Shown: positions 26,619 to 37,300, numbered from the stretch's first letter. The stretch: DNA of 64,000 nt from Clitopilus passeckerianus (GCA_944990035.1 CALYLX010000101.1:124001-188000), one strand, 5' to 3'. Notes: generated by a model from the sequence alone, not told the origin. Numbers and translations: made by a program.

Positions 26619-27083
26619 TGTTATGATTTTGCTTACATGTTTCTCCTTACATACCCCGGCCCACTTACCTATGCACGATTACTCATATATGCTGCGCATC
26701 ACTGCGCATTTTTCATCTTTTTCCATGCTTACTCCGCATCTCTCACGATTGTGAGAGACTTATACCTTATCTGACTCTTTCTGACTCATGTACTTACTCA
26801 TCATGCTGCGCATGACTCATTACTTACTCAGCATGCTGCGCATGCACTATATTTAGAACTACTAGATAGGTATATAAACCTGTACCATTTGGTCAAGGCT
26901 CCTCAGCTTGACCTAGGCAATCTATCTAACTGCTTAGTTCTCTACTTCGCTTTTAAGTCCCTTGCTTCATCAATCTCACCAGGTTGTCAGTACAGCCGCA
27001 GCTGCTGACAAATCTCTATCTTTGTTTATCAAAGACATCGAGTGTAAACAGTATTACCTAAGTTGTTAGGCTCTGCCTTAACA
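26619..27083 (+). repeat. 5' LTR of gypsy-1 (465 bp)
   Basis: Begins TGTTATGATTTTGC and ends CTCTGCCTTAACA, with TGTTA/TAACA termini. It contains two TGACTCA words (26782-26788, 26813-26819), a 16-bp near-palindrome (26741-26756), a TATA box (26871-26880) and the transcript-start motif CAGCTTGACCT (26904-26914). Three other family copies are in the window (32298, 33849, 40513). Confidence 0.92.
26871..26914 (+). promoter_or_regulatory. LTR core promoter: TATA box plus inferred start CAGCTTGACCT
   Basis: TATATAAACC starts 33 bp before CAGCTTGACCT, the normal TATA-to-start distance. The inferred RNA 5' end is exactly complementary to the sequence just after the LTR (27086-27096), which supports this start. 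Confidence 0.6.
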
Positions 27084-27085
27084 AA

Positions 27086-27096
27086 AGGTCAAGCTG
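27086..27096 (+). other. Primer-binding site complementary to the element's own RNA 5' end
   Basis: AGGTCAAGCTG lies two bases after the 5' LTR and is the perfect reverse complement of CAGCTTGACCT at 26904-26914. In Tf1/sushi chromoviruses the first 11 nt of the RNA prime reverse transcription by folding back onto such a site. The same arrangement is found in gypsy-2. Confidence 0.7.
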
Positions 27097-27681
27097 TTCA
27101 GAAGGCCCGCTCATTGTTAGCGCAGGCCCACCCCACGACAACACAGCAGAAGCACGCAACAGGCCGATTGCCGTTGCGGCCACCACTCAGTCACCACAGT
27201 CATACACAGGGCAGACCACCCGCCACGAAATACCACTCTAGTAGAAGGAACCAACAACGTCTACAAGTTCACCAACGGAAGCTATTGCGGTTTTAATCAC
27301 AACAATAACCGCTGGTGCTACGCCTCTCTCTCCCTTAGCAAATTCACATTCACCACCGTTGCCGTTGAAAACAGACACTTCCACGCTCTAGACTTCCCTA
27401 CCCCTGAACGACCTCATAAGACCCCTGCTATTGTCCGAGCTCAACGAGAACACGACATTGAAGTAGACGAGGAGGAACAGCGACGCTTCGCACCATTACC
27501 CACAGCAATATCCAGGAACCCATCACTAGTCCCGTCTACCAGCGCTTCTGTCTTGCCCGAAGAGGAAGAAGAAGAACACCAAGTACAACAACAGCTAGAG
27601 GAGAGCCCCACAGCTGAGCCAGAGGAGCGCCCCAGTGCAGAAACAATTGAACCAGAGACCGATTTTGATTTCGACTACGAA

Positions 27682-28614
27682 ATGTCACAAGACAACAACA
27701 ACAAGAAGGATATTGGAGCTAAACCCCAGACGTCCTCCGGAGACCGATCCAAGACCAGAAAGTTCATTCAGGAACTTGAAGACTACCTCATCCTAAACAA
27801 CCTCAACCAACTCGAAGATGACAAGAAAATTCGCATCGCCCTATCCTTCCTCCTCAAAGAAGGAACTGCAGCAGCATGGGGATTAGAATTTCACGATAAA
27901 TACTCAGCAGCTGAAAGGAAAGCCACCTATGTTGAGTTTATCCGCCAATTCAAAGAAGCCTTTTCCCCTACCGACGACAAAGCTGCCGCACTTCTCCAAC
28001 TCAAAGCCTTACGACAGGATGTGACAGCCGACGAATTTGTCACTGTCTTCAAGAACATTCTTGCACGAACCGATCTCAGTGGTGACACTGCAAAGATTGA
28101 GATCTTCATGGAAGGACTTACCCCCAAACTCCGAGAGAAAATTCTCTTTTCCGATTCCCCTCCTACCACATTCGATGATTGGGTCAAGAAAGCCGTCCAG
28201 TTTGACAACAACTGGCGATGTGCCAAGACAATCATGGGACATACCCGTATCATCAAGACATCTGATATGGTCAAAGGTGCTTACAAAACACCTACCGGTG
28301 CCCGAGACCCAATGGCTATGGATGTTGATCGTTTCACCACCGATCCACCCAAACGCCGCCTTACCCAAGAGGAAAGAGAACACCACAAGAAGAACAACTT
28401 GTGCTACTATTGCTCCAAGAAAGGTCACACGATCCAACAGTGTCTTCAAAGAAAGAACTTTGGAAGGACCTATCTTAGCAACAATGACAGCCGTTTCCAC
28501 AAGAAACCTGAGAAGGGAGCCGAGTTGATCAAATATGTCAGAGCAGTCCTAGCTGACATGCCCCAAGAAGAAGCCACTGAATTCTACACCGAAGCAGAGG
28601 CTGAGGGTTTTTGA
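27682..28614 (+). CDS. gag: gypsy-1 Gag (first ATG shown; frame open upstream from about 27122)
   Basis: Gag from the first ATG, MSQDNNNKKDIGAKP, has a capsid-type helical region (FIQELEDYLILNNLNQLEDD, TYVEFIRQFKEAFSP, LLQLKALRQDVTADEFVTVF) and a CCHC zinc knuckle, CYYCSKKGHTIQQC. It ends EAEAEGF with TGA at 28612-28614. The same frame is open without a stop back to about 27122, giving 180 more codons (VEGTNNVYKFTNGSYCGF, then a Glu-rich tract) but no ATG. A comparable extension exists in gypsy-2, so the true N-terminus may be longer. The pol frame is reached by -1 slippage at the stop. Confidence 0.8.
   Translation: MSQDNNNKKDIGAKPQTSSGDRSKTRKFIQELEDYLILNNLNQLEDDKKIRIALSFLLKEGTAAAWGLEFHDKYSAAERKATYVEFIRQFKEAFSPTDDKAAALLQLKALRQDVTADEFVTVFKNILARTDLSGDTAKIEIFMEGLTPKLREKILFSDSPPTTFDDWVKKAVQFDNNWRCAKTIMGHTRIIKTSDMVKGAYKTPTGARDPMAMDVDRFTTDPPKRRLTQEEREHHKKNNLCYYCSKKGHTIQQCLQRKNFGRTYLSNNDSRFHKKPEKGAELIKYVRAVLADMPQEEATEFYTEAEAEGF
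28605..28611 (+). promoter_or_regulatory. Candidate -1 frameshift heptamer GGGTTTT at the gag stop
   Basis: The gag codons GGT TTT TGA are preceded by G, giving G GGT TTT, which fits X XXY YYZ. Slipping back one base leads directly into the protease frame (TTG AAG AGG...). Gypsy-2 has GGATTTT at the equivalent place. Confidence 0.6.
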
Positions 28615-31600
28615 AGAGGAAGACTGCAAAGCCGACGTCAGTACTTCCTCGCCCGATTGATATTTCCAGTGTACTTGTAGCTACTGATTTTTATGCTGAA
28701 TCTATGCGTATCCCAATCTCTCTACAAGACCCCCTAGACGGAAATACAACAATCGCCGGCACAAAAGCTCTCATTGACTCTGGAGCGCAAGGATCATTCA
28801 TCGACTCTGTCTTCGCCAAGACACATCACCTCCCACTACTCCCACTCCGACAACCGATTACAGCACGAAACGTTGATGGCACCCTAAACAAACAAGGAAC
28901 CATTACCCACTTTACCTGGGTCATTGCCAAGATAGGGACAGCCATCATCAAGGAAAGATGTTTCGTCACTGGACTCGGGAAAGACCACCTGATTTTTGGA
29001 CTACCCTGGCTAAAACAGGTAGATCCAATCATATCGTGGAGCGACGGCACACTTGAAATCGACGAATCACGCATTACCCAACAACTGTCGCAAACACTGA
29101 TGCGAGCAGTAGACATCAAGCGGATGAGAGCCATCCGAGAACAACTACTAGAGGAAAACACACCACCTACCCCAATGACTGATTGTTCCGAAGAGAATCC
29201 CGGAAAATCAGAAGGACTCAGCGACTACTTCCGAATAGTCGAAGACGGAGAAGAGATCAATGAAGACTTTCTCATCGCATACTGCCAGAACGAACCGGCA
29301 GTCGGAATATTCACCAAAGAGGAACCCCCACTCACGCAGGAACACACAGAGGATTACCTCGTGTACGGACCAATCAAGCCAACGACCACGATATGACAGA
29401 CGGTGACAACACACCACCCAGCAACCAGACACCACACACAACAGGTGTGGATACGTGCAAAAACATCAATTTCACAAGCTCTGGAACACAAGCGAGAAGA
29501 TAAGGAACCAAAGAAATCTCTTGATGAAATCATCCCCAACTATCTTCAAGACTACAGAAAAGTCTTTGAGAAAGCGGCATCTGAACGATTTCCACCAAGC
29601 CGACCCTGGGATCATGCCATAGATCTGAAGACAGATTTCGTGCCAAAAGACTGCAAAGTCTATCCACTCAGCCCCTTAGAGCAAGAAAAACTCGATGAGT
29701 TTCTCAAGGAAAATCTAGCCAAAGGATACATCCGAGAATCCAACTCCCCACAAGCATCTCCGTTCTTCTTCGTTGCAAAGAAAGACTCGGAAGCCCTGAG
29801 ACCATGCCAGGACTACCGACAACTCAATGAAGGAACGATACCCAACACTTACCCCTTACCGCTGGCTAGCGAGCTCATCGATAAACTGAAAGGAGCAACT
29901 GTCTTCACCAAACTCGACATTCGATGGGGATATCACAACATCCGCATCAAAGATGGCGACCAATGGAAAGCAGCATTCAAGACCAACCAAGGGTTATTTG
30001 AACCAATGGTGATGTTCTTTGGACTAGTGAACTCACCTGGTACCTTCCAAGCAATGATGAACCACCTTTTCCGAGACATGATAGACGAAGGATGGGTTAT
30101 CATCTATATGGATGACATCCTCATCTTCTCCAACGATCCAGAAAAACACCGAGAATGCACACGCAGAGTCTTACAAAGACTACAAGACAATGATCTCTAC
30201 CTCAAAGCAGAGAAATGCTAATTTGACACCACAAGAGTGGAATACCTCGGGTTCATCATCGAACCAAACAAGATCTTCATGGACCCTGTCAAACTTGCAG
30301 GGATGCGCGACTGGCCCACGCCAACCACAGTAAAAGAAGTCTGATCATTCCTAGGATTCGGAAACTTTTACCGCAGGTTCATCGGAAAATATGCGGAAAT
30401 TGCCAAACCACTGAACGAACTCACCAAAAAGGACAAGAAATGGGAATGTACCAATGAATGTCATGAAGCTTTCACTACCCTGAAAGACAAATTCCTGGAA
30501 GCACCTGTGTTGCTGATGCCTGACCCCACAAAGCCATTTGTGGTAGAAAGCGACGCCTCAAAACATGCAACAGGAGCAGTCCTACAACAACGTGACGCCA
30601 ACGGATCCTGGCACCCATGTGGTTTCATATCTAAATCGTTCTCGGAAACAGAACGGAACTATGAAATCTATGATCGAGAACTTCTAGGCATCATCCACGC
30701 ACTAGAAATCTGGCGACACTACTTCCATGGATCCCAACACCCAGTTGTAATTCTATCTGATCACAAGAACCTCACATACTTCCGAGAAGCCCGGAAGTTG
30801 AACCGACGACAAGCGAGATGGAATCTAATGCTATCCCAGTTTAACATCAAACTTGTACACACCCCTGGTGCAAAGATGATACAATCCGACGCACTATCTC
30901 GACGACCAGACCACATCCCAGGCGAAGACACCAACAACGAAGACATCATTCTCCTCCCCGACAAACTCTTCCTTCGCTCAATTGACATTGAACTAAAGGA
31001 CAAAATTGTACACAAGATGGTCAATGACAAACTAATTGTTGACGCCATTCGCACCGCCAAAGAAGACGGACCCCCACCAATCCGATCAAACCTGGAAGAT
31101 TGGAAATTTGACGATGGCATCTTGTACTACAAAGACAAATGTGTGGTACCAGATGATGAAGACCTCCGGAGGAAGATAGTCCAACGCTATCACGACCTAC
31201 CCAGCGCAGGACACCCTGGACAATTTGGGACACTGGAGAAAGTCCGAAAAGACTACTGGTGGCCAGGGATGTCAGTGTTCATCAAGAACTTTGTGCAGGG
31301 CTGTGCAATGTGCCAACAAATGAAGATCAATCGCCACCCCACCGCTCCACCATTAATGCCCATCAAATCCGAAACCACTAGGCCATTTTTGCTAGTGACG
31401 TACGATTTTCACACAGATCTCCCAGAGAGTAATGGTTTTGATAGCATTATGGCCGTGGTCGACCATGGAGCTACGAAGGGGGCAATTTTCATCCCTTGCA
31501 CAAAGAAAATTGACGCCACAGGAACTGCAAATGCCTACATTGACAACGTCTACTGTCGCTTTGGACTTCCCGACAAAGGAATTTCAGACAGAGGACCTCA

Positions 31601-32907
31601 ATTCGCCTCTAAAGTTTTCCAAGAAATGGGACGACTCCTTGGAATCAAGCTCAACATGAGTACCGCTTACCACCCACAAACCGATGGTGCAACGGAAAGG
31701 ATCAATCAAGAGATTGATGCCTATCTCCGCATCTTCTGTGCACAGAACCCCGAATCCTGGTCCAAATGGATTACCACTCTAGAATTCTCCTACAACAGCC
31801 GAACACACTCTGTCACCAAACGTACCCCATTCTACCTAATGATGGGATATGAACCACCTGCACTCCCATCAGTTGCTCCAACTAGCAAAATTCCCGCAGT
31901 CAACAAACAGATCAAGGAACTTCTGCTAGCACGCAATGAAGCAAACGCTGCACATGCACTTGCTACACAACGCATGGCAGAGAAGATCACACGACACTTC
32001 ACCCCATTCAAAGTCGGAGAAAAGGTGTAGTTAGAAGCCACAAATCTCAATCAAGGAAACATCTCCAAGAAACTAGCACCCAAACGAGAAGGACCCTTCA
32101 AGATACTTGAGGTAAAAGGACACCTGACCTATAAACTCGACCTGCCAAGACAATGGAAGATCCACCCGGTGATCCACGCATCACTTCTTACCCGTTACAT
32201 CTCCACCAAAGCACATGGACCCAGCTTCTCTAAACCGCCACCTGATGAAATCGACGGAATAGAAGAATACGAAATAGAAGCAATTGTGGCCCATCAGTGT
32301 TAAGGCAGAGCTTAACAACTTAGGTAATACTGTTTACGCTCGATGTCTTTGATAAACAAAGACAGAGATTTGTCAGCAGCTGCGGCTGTACTGACGACCT
32401 GGTGAGATTGACGAAGCAAGGGACTTAGAGGCGAAGTAGAGAACTAAGCAGTTAGGTAGATTGCCTAGGTCAAGCTGAGGAGCCTTGACCAAATGGTACA
32501 GGTTTATATACCTATCTAGTAGTTCTAAATATAGTGCATGCGCAGCATGCTGAGTAAGTAATGAGTCATGCGCAGCATGATGAGTAAGTACATGAGTCAG
32601 AAAGAGTCAGATAAGGTATAAGTCTCTCACAATCGTGAGAGATGCGGAGTAAGCATGGAAAAAGATGAAAAATGCGCAGTGATGCGCAGCATATGTGAGT
32701 AATCGTGCATAGGTAAGCGGGCCGGGGTATGTAAGGAGAAACATGTAAGCAAAATTATAATAATCAGAAACAAGGCAAAGGACAACACAGATACCTCGTA
32801 AAATGGAAGAGATGGCCATCAGCGGACAAGAATGGATGCCCGAGTCGGAACTGCGGAACGCCAAGGAAATACTCACCGAGTATAAAAAGAGGAAGAAACT
32901 CACCTGA
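28611..32907 (+). pseudogene. pol: gypsy-1 pol: protease, RT, RNase H, integrase, chromodomain (broken)
   Basis: Domains in order: aspartic protease (ALIDSGAQGSFIDSVF), RT ([24 protein letters not shown]), RNase H (VVESDASKHATGAVLQQRD; YDRELLGIIHALE), integrase with HHCC knuckle (AGHPGQFGTLEK; GCAMCQQ), DDE core (TYDFHTDLPE; GISDRGPQFA; TDGATERINQEID), and a chromodomain split by the solo LTR (RYLVKWKRW, WMPESEL). In-frame stops: TAG just before the protease-RT part is absent, but TAA at 30219-30221, TGA at 30342-30344 and TAG at 32028-32030 interrupt RT/RH and the integrase tail. A one-base loss lies in the chromodomain near 32830. Chromodomains target insertion to heterochromatin. This copy cannot make the full enzyme. 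Confidence 0.9.
32298..32762 (-). repeat. Solo LTR of the gypsy-1 family inserted in pol, with 5-bp target duplication
   Basis: A 465-bp LTR in reverse orientation (TGTTAAGGCAGAGC... start on the plus strand). It is flanked by ATCAG at 32293-32297 and again at 32763-32767, a perfect 5-bp target duplication. It splits pol between the integrase C-terminus and the chromodomain. Confidence 0.9.
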
Positions 32908-32945
32908 CACCACATAGCAAACCCACTCACATCCACTATATAACA

Positions 32946-33539
32946 ATGTCTCAAAATGCCTCTTCCTACGACCGCACCATCATCTGCAACACCTTCAAAT
33001 CCGATACCGCTATTATGGCGCTCCATACGCATACTGCCTGGAGCAGCAACGACAACCCTCTCACCGCTGTAGGAGAACAAGGAACCCTCTACCAAAACCG
33101 ACAAACCGAAACTCACAACGAAGTGGCTTGTCTGCGCCACCAATTTGCGAAAACCACTGATGACCTTGATCAACTTTTGGACAAAGTTGATCGAGAAACG
33201 GAGGAGACCCTCACAGACCTCTTCTTTGCTATTGGAGGAACAGCTTTCCTCGACGAATTTTTCCCCGAACGACAAAACTGGTTCAACAACCCGGAGGAGA
33301 CAGACTTCGAAACCCTTGCCTCCAATCCCTGGGGGCCTGAGGGAAGTCAAGAAGAGGAAGTCACGATCCTCACTACACGTCAAGTTTGCGGAACCCTACG
33401 AGCATTTCCTTCCGTCACCAATTTACACACCGCCGCAAAAATAAAACATAACCCCTTCATCAAAAAAGAACAGAACGACAACAAGGAAAACATTGACCCC
33501 AATGGCAAACCCTCCGACGCCATACCTCTCCGCATTTGA
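32946..33539 (+). CDS. gypsy-1 3' ORF A (197 aa, unknown)
   Basis: An extra open frame between pol and the 3' LTR, starting MSQNASSYDRTIICNTF, only 38 bp after the pol stop. It is mostly hydrophilic and acidic, with a helical stretch (CLRHQFAKTTDDLDQLLDKV) and a Lys/Asn-rich end. I recognise no family. Chromoviruses normally end with the chromodomain, so this is an accessory gene of the element or an acquired host fragment. It has no stops, in contrast to pol. It overlaps the next frame by about 47 bp in a different register. Confidence 0.6.
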   Translation: MSQNASSYDRTIICNTFKSDTAIMALHTHTAWSSNDNPLTAVGEQGTLYQNRQTETHNEVACLRHQFAKTTDDLDQLLDKVDRETEETLTDLFFAIGGTAFLDEFFPERQNWFNNPEETDFETLASNPWGPEGSQEEEVTILTTRQVCGTLRAFPSVTNLHTAAKIKHNPFIKKEQNDNKENIDPNGKPSDAIPLRI

Positions 33540-33783
33540 AAGCCCACCAGAGTCCGACTCACCAACGCTGGTGAACCTTCCCCCTCGACAGTATCGTCCC
33601 AGAAGGCGCCGCGCACTGGATACCTTGCCAACAGACCACCACCACCCAGATGGTTCAGATGCTACATTTGTGGAGGCAGACACTGACAGTGTCATTGCTT
33701 TCGTTTTGTGTGTCGTCTGTGCCATCATCATGGCCCAGGCCATTACCCGGTTAGCTGCCCACAACGCTACCACAAGGGCATAG
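33493..33783 (+). CDS. gypsy-1 3' ORF B (96 aa, one predicted membrane segment)
   Basis: It overlaps ORF A in the +1 register and begins MTPMANPPTPYLSAFESPPE. A proline- and serine-rich part is followed by a basic run (RQYRPRRRRALD) and one strongly hydrophobic segment near the C-terminus (VIAFVLCVVCAIIMAQAI). A and B may be one protein made by frameshifting or joined by a lost intron. A membrane protein in this position resembles the layout of env-like genes, but no sequence similarity to envelope proteins is seen. Function unknown. Confidence 0.5.
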   Translation: MTPMANPPTPYLSAFESPPESDSPTLVNLPPRQYRPRRRRALDTLPTDHHHPDGSDATFVEADTDSVIAFVLCVVCAIIMAQAITRLAAHNATTRA

Positions 33784-33848
33784 ACCGTCATTTCTGGGGT
33801 AAAGGAAGAAATTGAAGTCAGGGGACTTCAACAATAGCGAGAGGGTAA

Positions 33849-34303
33849 TGTTATGATTTTGCTTACATGTTTCTCCTTACATACCCTGGCCCGCTTACCT
33901 ATGCACGATTACTCACATATGCTGCGCATCACTGCGCATTTTTCATCTTTTTCCATGCTTACTCCACATCTCTCACGATCGTGAGAGACTTATACCTTAT
34001 CTGACTCTTTCTGACTCACATCGAGTCATACTGACTCATGTACTTACTCAGCATGCTACGCATGCGCTATATTTAGAACTACTAGATAGGTATATAAACC
34101 TGTACCATTTGGTCAAGGCTCCTCAGCTTGACCTAGGCAATCTACCTAACTGCTTAGTTCTCTACTTCGCCTTTAAGTCCCTTGCTTTGTCAATCTCACC
34201 AGGTCGTCAGTACAGCCACAGCTGCTGACAAATCTCTGTCTTTGTCTGTCAAAGACATCGAGCGTAAACAGTATTACCTAAGTTGTTAGGCTCTGCCTTA
34301 ACA
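33849..34303 (+). repeat. 3' LTR of gypsy-1 (455 bp)
   Basis: Same family as the 5' LTR, TGTTATGATTTTGC to CTGCCTTAACA. It differs from the 5' LTR by point changes and by a variable block around 34010-34060 (the GACTCA/GCATGC repeat region), explaining the 10-bp length difference. It has the perfect palindrome CTCACGATCGTGAG. The divergence of the two LTRs suggests an old insertion. Confidence 0.9.
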
Positions 34304-37300
34304 CTTGGTGAAAACATGAATTGCCACACTACTTGATGACTTTCATAAGTATGCATAAGTAAGCTATAAGTGCTATAAGTAGCCATAAGTTAGGCTGCAA
34401 GCTATGTCTACTTGACACTCTACTTGATGTTTCATCAAGTTTTTACAAGTTGATGTCAAGTTGGCATATATTTTCCTGATGTCCTTTGGGAAATTGAGAA
34501 ATGTTTTCCCTTTATCCATCGGGGGAGATGGTGCGGAAGAATTAGTGGGATGTGAGGTTCGGGAAGATTGATCCAAAGATCGATCATTACTGTGGTCCGG
34601 TAGAGGATGGTCTGGTCTAGCGTTTCCATAACCCGATTCATTAGAAGGAAAGATTGAATATGGATTCAATGATCCAGTGTTGCGAGATTCTGTTGGTTTA
34701 TCACCAACACGTGTGATGCTACGAACTTTATGTTCAGGACACTTTGGAAATAGTGTTTCATCAAATTGTGCTGTTGTTCCGTGAAAGATGGTGTTGTTGT
34801 GCATGCGCATAAATTTGAATGCTTTCATGCCTGGTCTGAATAATAATATAAGCATACACCCGACCTCACAGTCCGACCACCCACGTGATGTGTGAGACTC
34901 AGATACCCGTTTGATCAAGCGCTGTGGGGCACATCTCCAAAGTTCCTCATCGTGTTCGCACAACACTAGTGAACGTTCTTCTATAGCTAACACCACCACT
35001 ACCACTGAAGTAACATCATTATATCTGTTCCTTATCGATGGCATAGAACTTCGAGAATGGGTGGGATGCATGGTGTGGGTAGGTGCCAAACTTCATCACT
35101 GCTCTTCTGACAACGAACCATTGATCCATCTTATCCTGCAGGTGTAACAGTATCCTCCAAGGTAATACCACCCATCCATGAGTCTAGACCCACACAATGA
35201 CGTAGTCACTACTACAAGTTAACTTGGACTCGAAGCCTGAGGTCGAGTAATAACTGCCAAGGCCCATACATCTCATTTCAATATATCGCGAGCCCCACAT
35301 TCAACGTTTCGACCCTCATGGTCTAAGATTATAGGTGTCACTACCAATGTATACCACATGGTCTGTGCCACCATCATTCTGCAGACCTTGCATATCACGA
35401 TATCCATGGTCACTATCGATCCCCACAATCATTGGGACAGATCAACATTTGAAAGCGCCACAGATTGGCAAGCCCGAGCTCCCCTCAAGACGTTCTTTTG
35501 CTGCATTTCAGTTTCGATGAGGGCAGGAATTAAAGTGAGTGGAATTGATGGTGTCATGCTGCTTAAGTGGTATGGACCTTCCCCCACCTTGCTTAGTAGG
35601 TTTTAACTGGAAATAGGCATACAGGGTTTTCTCTTGACCGCTAATAACGGCAACATTGAGAGCAATACATTGGTAGGCAAGTGAATGGGAGGGAGGGTGT
35701 GATCATGAAGATTGGCATAATTTGGCTGATGATTGCTAAATCTCGAGCTGAAAGGACAGTGAAGGGTGCTGCATGGATCTGAGATGTCTACTGTAGCGTT
35801 CTTACAGCCTATGCTACCCCAAATGTATTAACATGTATATCATATTCTTGAAATCTCCAATGAACATATTGAGGGTTTCGTAGTTGTGAGCGATAGCGAG
35901 CGCTCAGGCTGGCACAAATGAACCAGGTTCTTTGATCAGAAATTGGTGCACAGTACAGACCATATTTTTGCACCGACCATCCTTTGGCCATTAACGAACT
36001 ATATTTGCAGTGATTGAGATACTCAGCATAATACTCTACCAGGCACCTCAAGACCTCTATCATGACAAGAAGCCTAATAGAGTATCGTGACAATAAGGCT
36101 AATAAATCTAAGTGAGAGATTGACAACGGCGGAGCTGCAAGTCTTGTTCAATACCAATATACAGTAGATCATCAACTCAGCTTTTGGAGATAGCGAGTTT
36201 CGACGATATTCCTCTGGAAGATAAACATAGGCACCACAACCAAAGACTTGGAGATGTCCGATGTCGGGTTTCTCTTTATGTACTAACTCATGTGGAGTTT
36301 TCCAATCAAGTCCCCTAATAGAAGTTCGGTTGTAGATGTGAACAGCGTGTGCCACGGAGAATTCCCACCAGGATTCTGGTAAACATGCAGTATGGTGCAT
36401 GGCTAGTGCCTTGTCCATCAGAGTTCTATTGATCCGTTCAGCTCACCCATTTTGTTGAGGCATGCGAGGAGTGCTTTTGAGAACTTTGATGCCTCGTGCT
36501 TTTAATTCCGCTTCAAACTTAATGAATTCGCCACCCCCATCAATCTGCCATTGTTTGATTGTAGCATTGTATTGGGTGCGTACTTTTGCTTCAAATTCCT
36601 GCATTGCTTGGAGTGCTTGGGATTTCTTGGCAAGAAAGTAAACTTCAACGTGTGAAGTTGCATCATCAAGAAAGGAGATGTAATATTTCCTTTTGTGATA
36701 TGAAAGTGTAGGAAACTCTTTAAGATCCGAGTGAATCTTTTCAAATGGTTCCTTGGCACGTGTTTTGGATGGTGGAAATGATTTAGATGGCATTTTGCCT
36801 TCTGCACATCCTTGACAAGGCAATAAATCCTTGAGGATTTGTAGGTCTTTTGGACCATTCCGTGTGTGAACCTGAGATCTGCGTAGGACTTCCTTTGAGG
36901 GATGTGCCATACGTTGGTGCCAAATCTCATAGTCAGCATTGTACACATATTTCGCAACATTTGCATGACTGTCTGGAGTAACAATCACTGAATCAACCTA
37001 ATAGATCTCATTATCCGAGTCATGTGGTTGACACATTATTTCAGGACGTCCATCACTCTTCTGATAGAAGGTGATGTGCCTGTCGTCTCCTGTTATGGTT
37101 ATCTTTTCCTCACAGAGGAATTTCCCCATGGACATTAAACGAGAGTTGGCGTCAGGTAGGTAGTAAATGGGGTATAGACGTGTTGTAACCTCTGTTGCTT
37201 TCTTGGAGTTTTGGGATATAACTTTGTGTTTTATAATTACGGTACCGCGAATGGATATGGTGACAAGGCCATTGGCCGTCATGACACCCCCATAAGAGCT

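Larger units (their letters stand above)
26619..34303 (+). mobile_element. Ty3/gypsy chromodomain LTR retrotransposon (gypsy-1), degenerate
   Basis: A 7.7-kb element with LTRs at both ends (26619-27083 and 33849-34303, both TGTTA...TAACA), a self-complementary primer site, gag, protease-RT-RNaseH-integrase-chromodomain pol, and an unusual pair of 3' ORFs. A solo LTR of the same family in opposite orientation sits inside pol. Pol has three in-frame stops and a frameshift, so the copy is not autonomous. The 5-bp flanks (ggttc before, cttgg after) do not match, so either the target duplication was lost or the ends come from a rearranged locus. The right end abuts a copia fragment. Confidence 0.88.

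Noticed and set aside
32946..33783. Calling the gypsy-1 3' ORFs an envelope gene
   Set aside because: There is one hydrophobic helix and a basic run but no signal peptide, fusion-peptide pattern or recognised similarity; kept as unknown.
26614..34308. Target-site duplication for gypsy-1
   Set aside because: The flanking pentamers ggttc and cttgg differ, so no duplication can be claimed.
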